A program made the position numbers and the translations under genes. Shown one piece after another: positions 7,553-14,409 of a stretch of DNA of 37,523 nt. The stretch is from Lentibacillus lipolyticus (GTDB lineage Bacteria; Bacillota; Bacilli; Bacillales; Amphibacillaceae): the NCBI GenBank assembly GCA_004145795.1, contig SEIO01000030.1, positions 1 through 37,523 on the forward strand, given 5' to 3'. Position 1 is the stretch's first letter. Every line of letters starts with the position of its first letter. Under the pieces are notes generated by a model. That model was not told where the DNA came from and did no database searches. It saw only the letters and a list, made by a program, of their open reading frames with translations.

Positions 7553-7595
7553 AAAAAAACCGCCCAATCCCTTGTCTTTCAAGGGTTGAGCGGTT
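7553..7595 (-). terminator. Insulating terminator directly upstream of cassette A core
   Basis: Minus strand: CCGCTCAACCCTTG pairs with CAAGGGATTGGGCGG around an AAAGA loop, followed by TTTTTTT (7559-7553). It lies 17 bases before the core. The hairpin resembles the one at 11550-11590 before cassette B. It should stop recombinase-operon transcripts from entering the cassette. Confidence 0.85.
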
Positions 7596-7648
7596 AACGA
7601 ACGTGTGTTTTACATGGTTAATCTACATTTTATGAAGTTGTATAGGAA

Positions 7649-7698
7649 AGAAAAAAACCTCCACCCTGACCTGTAAACCACATATAGGGTGACGGTTT
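7649..7698 (-). terminator. Terminator of recombinase operon 2
   Basis: Minus strand: AACCGTCACCCT (7697-7686) pairs with AGGGTGGAGGTT (7667-7656), followed by TTTTTTTC. It lies about 40 bases after the stop of the last recombinase gene (7740). Together with 7553-7595 it makes a double terminator between operon 2 and cassette A. Confidence 0.85.
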
Positions 7699-7739
7699 CT
7701 TATGTAAAACGTTTTGTTTGTATGGGTTGATTAAAATCC

Positions 7740-8573
7740 TTAATGGTAATCATCGTATTGTTCTTTTCTGGCATAGTCATAGAGCTTGGTATATACCAGC
7801 GTATCCTCAACACTTTCGTGACCAAGCAAGGTTTGAATCCCAGCTAAGGGCATTCCTTTTTGCGCCAAATGCGCGGCAAACGTATGTCGCATGGTATGAA
7901 CACTTAACTTCATGTTTAGGTCATCTGCCCACGTTTCAAACCACTTTTGCACACCTCGTCTCCCCATAGGTTCTCCCATATGGTTCAGAAATAAACGTGG
8001 GGTATGCCATTCCTTTGCTTCAAGGTAGGCTTTAATGTGTTCTTCACAGTCCCTTGTAAATAGGACAATTCGGTCTCGTTTTCCTTTCCCTTTGTGAATG
8101 TGAATGATTCGTTCGTCAAAGTTGATATCATGTAATCGGATCTGAACCAACTCACTAACCCGAACACCTGTCGCATAAAGGGTTTCCACGATTGCCCGAT
8201 TTCGTGGATGGTCCTTCGTATGTTCTCGCAAGCGGGTAAGTTGTTCACGGGTTAAGTAGTGTGGCACGGTATCCGGGACCGTTGGCAAAGCAATTCCATC
8301 TGTTGGGTCTTCTTCAATAATTTCCTCTTCCTTGCAGTAGCCAAAAAAGGAGCGTAACCCAAACAGTTTGGCACGAAGGGTATTTGGCCCATTGCCCCCT
8401 TCTGTCAGATGAAGGAGCCACTGGCGAATATCGTGTCGGGTGACTTCTGTAGAGGGTTTTGCGATAAAGGTCAAAAATTCCTCCATCACCGTCCGATAAT
8501 AGCGCATACTTTCTTTGGCGAGTCGGTTTTCATTATCGGCTTCATAGTGTTCCAAAACTTCCGTTGGTTGCAT
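7740..8573 (-). CDS. Tyrosine recombinase (XerD-like partner, divergent type), operon 2
   Basis: 277 residues. Core-binding domain at about 1-85 and catalytic domain at about 103-270 with R138 (ATGVRVSEL), K163 (HKGKGKRDR), H226 and R229 (HTMRHTFAAHL), H252 (LLGHESVEDT) and Y261, all present. The C-terminal DYARKEQYDDYH resembles the KARKKQYDQYQ tail of the 9486 and 3195 products. This marks it as the same partner type, although the rest has diverged. Last gene of the four-gene operon, 15 bases after 8589-9470 and followed by a strong terminator. Inferred role: half of a second recombinase pair, possibly with its own site preference. Confidence 0.9.
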   Translation of the reverse strand: MQPTEVLEHYEADNENRLAKESMRYYRTVMEEFLTFIAKPSTEVTRHDIRQWLLHLTEGGNGPNTLRAKLFGLRSFFGYCKEEEIIEEDPTDGIALPTVPDTVPHYLTREQLTRLREHTKDHPRNRAIVETLYATGVRVSELVQIRLHDINFDERIIHIHKGKGKRDRIVLFTRDCEEHIKAYLEAKEWHTPRLFLNHMGEPMGRRGVQKWFETWADDLNMKLSVHTMRHTFAAHLAQKGMPLAGIQTLLGHESVEDTLVYTKLYDYARKEQYDDYH

Positions 8574-8588
8574 TCCCTTCTTCCTCCT

Positions 8589-9470
8589 TTATCCCATGTA
8601 TTTTCGGTAGAGCGAGACGACATCTTCCTGTGGCAGTCGGGCATAAATCCTTGTCGTATCGAGTTTACTATGACCTAGTTCTTCACTAATAAAGGAAATG
8701 TCTGCCCCCTTGGATAACAGGTTGGTCGCAAATGTATGGCGAAGACTATGTGGGGTAAGGCGTGTTTTTAATTCTGCCTGCTCCCCGATTTTTTGAATCA
8801 TCAGCTGAATGCCACGAACGGTCATCCGTCTTTTACGATGACTTAAAAATAATGCTGGGTTGTCATCGATACGAGTTTCGAGATACTTTTCTAACACAAG
8901 CGCACACGCATCATGAAAGTGAACGGTACGGATTTCGTTTCCTTTTCCCAGCACTTGGGCCGTTCGTTCTTCCAGATCCACATCACTGATATTCAGAGTG
9001 TGAAGTTCCCGCACCCGGCATCCAGAAGCAAGCAACAATTCGACGATGGCACGGTCTCGTAAGGAAAGCTTTTCAATCACCAACTTGGTTCGTGCTTGTT
9101 CTTCTTTCCCTAAATATTTGGGGATCGATTTTGGCAAACGTGGTCGCCAGCGATTTTTAATCAAATCATGCGATAGATAACCTTCCTTCTGACAAAATTG
9201 AAAAAAACTAGCTAAAAAACTAATGGTGGTTGCGACAGTTGTTTCTCTACAGCCAGCATATTTGGTCTGGAGTTGGTCGCGTACCTTTTCTACGGTTAAT
9301 TTTTCAATGGGTTGCTTGATATCCAAAAAGAAGTTTTGAAGTTTCGAACGGTAATTTTCTATTGACAATTGGCTTCGGTTCGCCAGTTTCAAGCTTAATA
9401 GATATTCATTGATGAGTTGTTGATTCGTAGAATTGGCCAGTGTTTTTGTTACCTCCCAGTATTTCGTCAT
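8589..9470 (-). CDS. Tyrosine recombinase (XerC-like partner, divergent type), operon 2
   Basis: 293 residues, ATG start with GAAGGGAA upstream. Core-binding domain at about 15-105, catalytic domain at about 118-280: R152 (ASGCRVREL), K176 (LGKGNEI), H241 and R244 (HSLRHTFA), H267 (LGHSKLDTT) and Y276. It shares the N-terminal KYWxVT and NEYLLSLKLAN signature with the products of 11217 and 4923 but is clearly more distant from them. It begins 15 bases after the previous stop. With 7740-8573 it forms the third XerC/XerD-like pair of the locus. Confidence 0.9.
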   Translation of the reverse strand: MTKYWEVTKTLANSTNQQLINEYLLSLKLANRSQLSIENYRSKLQNFFLDIKQPIEKLTVEKVRDQLQTKYAGCRETTVATTISFLASFFQFCQKEGYLSHDLIKNRWRPRLPKSIPKYLGKEEQARTKLVIEKLSLRDRAIVELLLASGCRVRELHTLNISDVDLEERTAQVLGKGNEIRTVHFHDACALVLEKYLETRIDDNPALFLSHRKRRMTVRGIQLMIQKIGEQAELKTRLTPHSLRHTFATNLLSKGADISFISEELGHSKLDTTRIYARLPQEDVVSLYRKYMG

Positions 9471-9485
9471 GACATTCCCTTCCTT

Positions 9486-10325
9486 CTAGGTTTGATATTG
9501 ATCATATTGTTTCTTCCGTGCTTTTTCATTGAGCCTTGTATAAATCCTAGTTGTATTGATATTGACATGACCCAGTAATTCTTGAATATAACTTTGGGGC
9601 ATTCCTTTTTCCGCTAAATGCGCTGCAAAGGTATGGCGTAACGTGTGCGGCGTGACATAAAACCCAAGTTCCTTGGAATAATCACGAAAAATTTCTTCGA
9701 TATACACCCGGCTTAATGGCCTCCCTTTTGGATTCACAAACAGATAATCACTTTCGATGTTTCGTTCCTGTATGTATTCCGTTACACGTGCAGCACATTC
9801 CGTCGTGAATAAGACAAATCGTTCTTTATTCCCTTTCCCTTTTCGAATCCAGATCTGTTTCGATAGCCATTTAATATCTTCTAATCGGATATTCAGCAAC
9901 TCACTAATGCGTACACCCGTGGTGTACAACATTTCGGCAATAGCTCGGTCCCTTTGATTCTTTTTCAAATGCTCTCGTAGTTCGGCAAGTTGGCGTTTAT
10001 CTAAGTAGTAAGGAAGCGAGTCATCAATCTTCGGAGAAGATACCGTCACGGTTGGGTCTTTTTTGACATATTGTTCTTCCAAACAGTACCGGTAGAACGA
10101 TTTGATCGCAGCAAGTTTTAAGTGGATGGTTCGTTGTTTTCGTCCTTGTTCGTCTAGTTCCGATAGCCAAGCACGAATATGGGTGGCTTTGACCTTTGTA
10201 TAATGGATATCGGCAAAGCTAAAAAATTGGCGAAACGACAAACGGTAAGAACGTTTGGTTTCGGAACTAAACCTCGCCTCATTATCACTTAGGAATTCTT
10301 CAAACATTTCCTCATTAGTCATCAT
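9486..10325 (-). CDS. Tyrosine recombinase (XerD-like partner), operon 2
   Basis: 279 residues from the ATG at 10325 (a second ATG follows immediately), preceded by GGAGTGATGAG. The domain plan and catalytic set are complete: R139 (TTGVRISEL), K164 (RKGKGNK), H227 and R230 (HTLRHTFAAHL), H253 (LLGHVNINTT) and Y262. It is nearly the same length and sequence as 3195-4034, so operon 1 and operon 2 share a duplicated pair. The start lies 4 bases after the stop of 10330-11217, which indicates coupled translation and equal dosage of the two partners. Confidence 0.9.
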   Translation of the reverse strand: MMTNEEMFEEFLSDNEARFSSETKRSYRLSFRQFFSFADIHYTKVKATHIRAWLSELDEQGRKQRTIHLKLAAIKSFYRYCLEEQYVKKDPTVTVSSPKIDDSLPYYLDKRQLAELREHLKKNQRDRAIAEMLYTTGVRISELLNIRLEDIKWLSKQIWIRKGKGNKERFVLFTTECAARVTEYIQERNIESDYLFVNPKGRPLSRVYIEEIFRDYSKELGFYVTPHTLRHTFAAHLAEKGMPQSYIQELLGHVNINTTRIYTRLNEKARKKQYDQYQT

Positions 10326-10329
10326 CTCA

Positions 10330-11217
10330 TCACTCCATAATCTTTTTATAGGCAGTCATCATTTCTTCTGTCGGAATCTGTGCATATACGCGTGTGGTAT
10401 TTAAATCCTCATGCCCCATCTCATCACCGATAAAGGAAAGGTCAGCACCCTTGGATAGCATGGTTGTTGCAAACGTATGACGTAATTGGTGTGGACTCAT
10501 TCGTTGAAGTAGTTCTGCCTTTTCCCCCAGTTTTCTTGTTATTTTATAAATGCCCATCGGCTGCAGGCGTTCTTCAAAACGATTTAAAAAGAAAGCGTCT
10601 CCCTTTTTAGGGCGACTTCGTAAATAGTCACGCAACACCAGTCCACATTCTTCGGAGAAATGAACCTTCCGTACTTTCTTTCCTTTCCCAACTACGTTAG
10701 CGGTACGCTTATCAAGGTTTACATCTTCTACATTTAAACGCGATACTTCGGAACGCCGACATCCAGAGGTTAACAAGAACAACACAATCGCCCGGTCTCG
10801 AACAGGTAGCGTTTCAATCGCCCTTTTGAGTTTTGCAACTTCCGCATCGTCTAAATATCTGGGTAGCGACTTGGGAAGTTTTGGCCGCCATCTACTTTTG
10901 ATAACCAGCGTATAATCCAAATAATCTTCGGCCTGACAGAAAGCAAAAAAGGTCGATAACGTGGAGAGAACAAGTGCCATTGTTTTTTCGCTTCTTCCTT
11001 TGGCATAAGCATTCAACCACTTTCGTACATCCTCTGACGTTAAGCTTTCTAAAGGAATGCGACAGTCGATGAAAAACCTTTCTAATATCTTTTTGTATTT
11101 ATCAATAGTCGCTTCCGCTTTATTCGCTACTTTTAAGCTTAGAAGATATTCATTCATGACCTCCCTCGTATGATCATCTAACGCTTGATTTGTCGTCACC
11201 CAATATTTTTCTTTCAT
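10330..11217 (-). CDS. Tyrosine recombinase (XerC-like partner), first gene of operon 2
   Basis: 295 residues, ATG at 11217 with GGAGGTGG upstream. Core-binding domain at about 18-100, catalytic domain at about 118-285 with R154 (TSGCRRSEV), K178 (VVGKGKK), H243 and R246 (HQLRHTFA), H269 (MGHEDLNTT) and Y278. It is highly similar to the operon 1 product at 4039-4923. It leads a tight run of four recombinase genes (gaps of 4, 15 and 15 bases). The 5' leader carries GTTAACGCTGTTT, similar to GTTAACACTGTTT before the operon 1 recombinases. It also has TTAACGCTG in common with the cassette B core flank, so self-binding is conceivable. Confidence 0.9.
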   Translation of the reverse strand: MKEKYWVTTNQALDDHTREVMNEYLLSLKVANKAEATIDKYKKILERFFIDCRIPLESLTSEDVRKWLNAYAKGRSEKTMALVLSTLSTFFAFCQAEDYLDYTLVIKSRWRPKLPKSLPRYLDDAEVAKLKRAIETLPVRDRAIVLFLLTSGCRRSEVSRLNVEDVNLDKRTANVVGKGKKVRKVHFSEECGLVLRDYLRSRPKKGDAFFLNRFEERLQPMGIYKITRKLGEKAELLQRMSPHQLRHTFATTMLSKGADLSFIGDEMGHEDLNTTRVYAQIPTEEMMTAYKKIME

Positions 11218-11323
11218 GATTCCACCTCCAAATTTCCAAAATATGAAAACCTCCTGATGGAAACAGCGTTAACGATTTTTCCTGTTTATATACATCTAAT
11301 GCCATTTTTTATTTTTCTTTATG

Positions 11324-11400
11324 CAAAAAGTCCTGTAGAGATTTCCACAGGACTGCCTTCTTGTTAACAACTTATAACTATAATTCAAGAAACTTCGGGT
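11324..11400 (-). repeat. Orphan cassette 3' repeat (minus orientation) with terminator
   Basis: Minus strand: GTTGTTAACAAGAAGGCAGTC resembles the matching part of the cassette C repeat at about 783-803. A hairpin follows, AGTCCTGT (11354-11347) with ACAGGACT (11336-11329), then TTTTT. No S-layer coding precedes it on this strand. It therefore looks like the scar of a lost minus-strand cassette. It also acts as a terminator in front of operon 2, whose promoter must lie downstream, within about 11218-11323. Confidence 0.65.
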
Positions 11401-11549
11401 AGTAACTAGCTCCATCCCCCTAATTTTATTAGTATATTTCTAATTTCTTTTCCTCTTTTTTTCGCTCAGTTTAGTTTTGAGATACGCTTTTTTTGAATGA
11501 GTCCTAATATTCAAAAAGTAAAGTTAACCATGGTAAATAACTTTTCAAA

Positions 11550-11590
11550 AAACACCGATACCCCTTGATATACAAGGCGTTGGGCGTTTT
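11550..11590 (+). terminator. Terminator-like hairpin directly upstream of cassette B core
   Basis: CCTTG/CAAGG inner stem around ATATA, extended imperfectly by ACACCGATACC/GTTGGGCGTT, followed by TTTT. The arrangement CCCTTG-loop-CAAGG-(n)-TTGGGCG is shared with 7553-7595. The two are probably homologous 5' boundary elements of silent cassettes. The short T run makes termination efficiency uncertain. Confidence 0.55.
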
Positions 11591-11614
11591 CATATGTTTA
11601 TGTTGTTAAAGGTA

Positions 11615-11627
11615 AACTTATATTAAC
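11615..11627 (+). other. Predicted recombination core, cassette B
   Basis: AACTTATATTAAC on the plus strand, followed by GCTGCTGG as in the expressed gene, so the two share 21 consecutive bases. The codons are ACT TAT ATT AAC. The preceding in-frame codon is TAA (11613-11615), so the cassette is closed exactly at the core. It is inverted relative to the expressed copy at 16129-16141. Confidence 0.88.
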
Positions 11628-13547
11628 GCTGCTGGCGATAAGATTGACTATGACAATGGTGAGTCTGTAGATGTAGAAGTAGACTCTGACCTTTATAACT
11701 TCCTTGAAGATCACGCTGATGAATTAGAAGGAACAAGTATTTCTGTAGTAACAAATAACTCTGATGAGGCTTATGCACTTGAATCAGTTGTATTAGAAGA
11801 AACAACATACAGTGAAAACTTCATCAATGACTTAGTTCAAACATTCGATGGTATTACTATTGAAGGTGTAAACGGAAGTCAAGATGATATTGTAGATGGA
11901 GCAATTACAGTTTCTGCTAAAGAAGTTACGCTTAAATACTTCACAATTGATGGTAGCCTTGAAGTGACAGGAGACGATTTCACTTCTGTAGAGAACTACA
12001 TTGTTGATGATGAAACATCTGTTGCTAACGCAGGTAATGTAACTGTTTCTGGTAACAATGCTTCCTTCAACACTCATATCGAAGGTACAGTTGATACTTC
12101 AGGTGAAGGTAACAACTTTACTAACGTAGAAGTTGGAAATGACTTTATCGTGTCTGGTGGTTCAGCTACAGTTAGTGACGCAACAGTTGGAAACGACTTT
12201 GACGTAACTGGCGGTGAAGCTACTGCTGAAGATACAACAATTGAAAAAGCATTTAACGTATCAGCTGGTGCTAAAGCAACTGTTAAAGGAAATACCTCTT
12301 CAGAATCTCAAGACTTCCAAGGTACTGTTGATGTATCAGAAGCTAATAACGATGATATAATTGCAAAAGGTGAAGAAGCAAACGATGCTGCAGATGAGGC
12401 GGCAGTTAATACAGCTATCGCAGCACTAAATGCAGAGCCAGAGCCTTCTGAATTTAATAATGTAAAAGAAGGTGCAAATGTAGTAGCTATTGCTGAAGAA
12501 ATCATTGAAGATTTAGACTTAGATGTAGATGTTACAGTTGAATTAAATGACACTTACGAGACAACTGATAATGATGTTATTGCTACAAATGGTGATGCTA
12601 TTGGAGCAGCTGAAGGAGAAACAACTGTTAAGTTTGATGTGACAGCGGGTGAAACTACAGTTACTTCAAATGCGATTAAAGTTATTATAATTCCAAATGA
12701 TAGCAATCAAGAAGCCATCGATGCAGTAAATGAAGCAGAAGGAAATATTGCATTAAATGAAGCTTTAGACAATGAGTTATTCAACGACATTTCCGGTGAT
12801 GCTAGATTAAGTGCCCTAACAGAAGAGTTAGACAATAAAGATAGCGAAACTGTTGCAGAAATTAATGCTTTAATTGATTTAGTAAATGATGCATTTGATA
12901 CAGTAGAAACAGCTGAAACAGAAGCATCTCAACTATCTGATGTAGTGGAAGAAGTTGAAACTGATCTTGGTAATGAAGATAATGTTACTAGGTTAACATC
13001 TGCTTTAGAAGATGCCGAAGAAGCTGACACTGCTGCAGATACAGCAGTAGATAAGCTATATGATGGAACTGCTAAAGGTAATTTAGACAGTGATTTAGAA
13101 GCAGTTCAAGCTACAGTTGATAGTGCTAATGAATTAAAAGCTACTGCGGATTGGTCTGCAACTACAGATGGAAAGCATTTTAGTGCAGTAGATCAAGAAC
13201 GTTCTTACTCTGCTCAAGTAAAATTGGAAAATGGAGCAAAGACTAAAAATATTAATTCATTAACAGTAAAATGGTATTCTGATGAAGCAGGCGAAAACTT
13301 ATTGTTAACTGGTAATTTAGACGTAGCCTACTACTTAGAGGAAGTAGGAGAAGACGAAACTGATGTTAGTATGACATTAGGCTGGACTGAAGAAGAGTAT
13401 AACCAAGATGGATATTGGACAGTTAATCCTACTGAAGACTATACCGATGGTACTGATGCTATTACTGAGCCATTACTAGTTGAATTTACGATTGAATATG
13501 ATAATGGTGTAACAGTAACTAAAACAAATACAAGAACTGATAATTAA
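11616..13547 (+). CDS. Silent S-layer C-terminal cassette B (643 codons, no own start)
   Basis: Open from ACT at 11616 to TAA at 13545-13547, with a stop codon immediately upstream. Any start such as 11964 is internal and not credible. It begins TYINAAGDKIDYDNGESVDV, aligned with TYINAAGNDYKVEVTHEDGS of the expressed protein. Next comes a beta-rich stretch (NASFNTHIEGTVDTSGEG, VEVGNDFIVSGGSATV, DTTIEKAFNVSAGAKATVKG), then Ala/Glu/Asp-rich helical repeats (DAVNEAEGNIALNEALDNEL). A unique tail ends TVTKTNTRTDN. There is no SLH or signal peptide. Inversion across the cores would yield a 1658-residue surface protein of 1015 constant and 643 new residues. I see no frameshift or stop, so selection seems to maintain it. 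Confidence 0.9.
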   Translation, partial: TYINAAGDKIDYDNGESVDVEVDSDLYNFLEDHADELEGTSISVVTNNSDEAYALESVVLEETTYSENFINDLVQTFDGITIEGVNGSQDDIVDGAITVSAKEVTLKYFTIDGSLEVTGDDFTSVENYIVDDETSVANAGNVTVSGNNASFNTHIEGTVDTSGEGNNFTNVEVGNDFIVSGGSATVSDATVGNDFDVTGGEATAEDTTIEKAFNVSAGAKATVKGNTSSESQDFQGTVDVSEANNDDIIAKGEEANDAADEAAVNTAIAALNAEPEPSEFNNVKEGANVVAIAEEIIEDLDLDVDVTVELNDTYETTDNDVIATNGDAIGAAEGETTVKFDVTAGETTVTSNAIKVIIIPNDSNQEAIDAVNEAEGNIALNEALDNELFNDISGDARLSALTEELDNKDSETVAEINALIDLVNDAFDTVETAETEASQLSDVVEEVETDLGNEDNVTRLTSALEDAEEADTAADTAVDKLYDGTAKGNLDSDLEAVQATVDSANELKATADWSATTDGKHFSAVDQERSYSAQVKLENGAKTKNINSLTVKWYSDEAGENLLLTGNLDVAYYLEEVGEDETDVSMTLGWTEEEYNQDGYWTVNPTEDYTDGTDAITEPLLVEFTIEYDNGVTVTKTNTRTDN

Positions 13548-13589
13548 GAGGAACATAAGGACTGGTGCCTTTCATCACCCGGGTATCGG

Positions 13590-13720
13590 GGTCAGTCCCC
13601 CACTACTTTAGAGAACTAAAGTGGTGTTAGGAAGGAGTCTTGTAGAGAGAAATCTCTGCAAGACTCTTTTTTTGGAATAAAAAGAACGGAAATTCCGATT
13701 ATCTATGGTTTACCAAACGA
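13590..13720 (+). repeat. 3' inverted repeat, left arm (cassette B side)
   Basis: Contains AGAACTAAAGTGGTG, the AGTCTTG...CAAGACT hairpin, then GAACGGAAATTCCGATTATC. The right arm at 14262-14384 reads almost the same on the minus strand (AGAACTAAAAACTAAAGTGG, the hairpin, GAACGGAAATTCTGATTACC). The two arms are about 80% identical by eye. They lie between two converging coding modules and mark the cassette 3' ends. Confidence 0.8.
13635..13673 (+). terminator. Terminator after cassette B
   Basis: GAGTCTTG (13635-13642) pairs with CAAGACTC (13659-13666), with an inner AGAGA/TCTCT stem, then TTTTTTT. Homologous to the terminators behind the expressed gene and cassettes A and C. Confidence 0.88.
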
Positions 13721-13872
13721 ACACTGTGGCATTTGGTATGTCATTTATTATGATGAGATAAGAATGCAATTTTAACTTTTTGTTTAAAATTGAAACAACA
13801 GCAGTTTAAGTGAGGCTACTGTGGGTAAAGGCGTATAAATCCACAACACATCATTTATATGGATGATGGATG

Positions 13873-13916
13873 AATCCACCCAAATCTTCTCTGGGAAGTA
13901 TGCGGGTGGATTTTTT
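13873..13916 (+). terminator. Second terminator in the convergent gap
   Basis: AATCCACCC pairs with GGGTGGATT, followed by TTTTTT. It lies about 330 bases after cassette B. The remainder of 13721-14261 has no gene I can support. Confidence 0.75.
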
Positions 13917-14261
13917 GTTTTACACTTTACGATTATAAAGAGTTGATTACATCTGTATAAAATAAGTCCTTAAATTACTCTTAGTTATGGTATGGAAAGC
14001 GTACAATATTAACAATATATGTTTGGTTTACAGATTTCCAAACTGTTAGAAAGTCCTGCATACAGTAAATGTCTGCAAGTTACACTCTTTATTTCTACGA
14101 GTATGACAACGCAATTTTTTACTTACTCCCGCTCTAACTCTTGACCTTATTTTTATGTATTAAAGCCTTGTAACAGCACATTTTTCATATTTTGTTTGAG
14201 TCTGTTATCTGAAATTCCTGAAAATCCATTTGATATCTGCTAAAGCACTATTCCGCAAGCT

Positions 14262-14384
14262 ATAGGTAATCAGAATTTCCGTTCATTCTACTCAATAAAA
14301 AAGAAGCCTTGCAGAGATTACTCTCCGCAAGACTTCCTTCTAGTCACCACTTTAGTTTTTAGTTCTTTAAAGTAGTGCGAGGAA
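14262..14384 (-). repeat. 3' inverted repeat, right arm (expressed gene side)
   Basis: Inverted partner of 13590-13720, placed just after the stop codon of the expressed S-layer gene. Because both arms sit inside the 4.5-kb core-to-core segment, core inversion leaves the arrangement symmetrical, and whichever module is expressed keeps a terminator. Confidence 0.8.
14297..14336 (-). terminator. Terminator of the expressed S-layer gene
   Basis: Minus strand: GAAGTCTTG (14336-14328) pairs with CAAGGCTTC (14311-14303), followed by TTTTTT (14302-14297). About 75 bases after the stop codon. Confidence 0.88.
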
Positions 14385-14409
14385 TACTCCTCTAATTGAA
14401 TAACATATA

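Noticed and set aside
7535-7582. Start codon at 7582 for cassette A
   Set aside because: The ATG falls inside the insulating terminator hairpin, lacks a ribosome site and adds residues (FFVVFR) unrelated to any S-layer sequence. The module homology begins at the core.
3195-11217. Recombinases as part of a Tn554-like or integrative element
   Set aside because: No third transposase subunit, element ends, attachment duplication or cargo genes are visible. The genes are surrounded by S-layer modules instead. Not fully excluded without database comparison.
11964-13547. Cassette B as an independent gene starting at 11964
   Set aside because: The same frame is open and homologous to the other modules 348 bases upstream to 11616, and no promoter or ribosome site precedes 11964.
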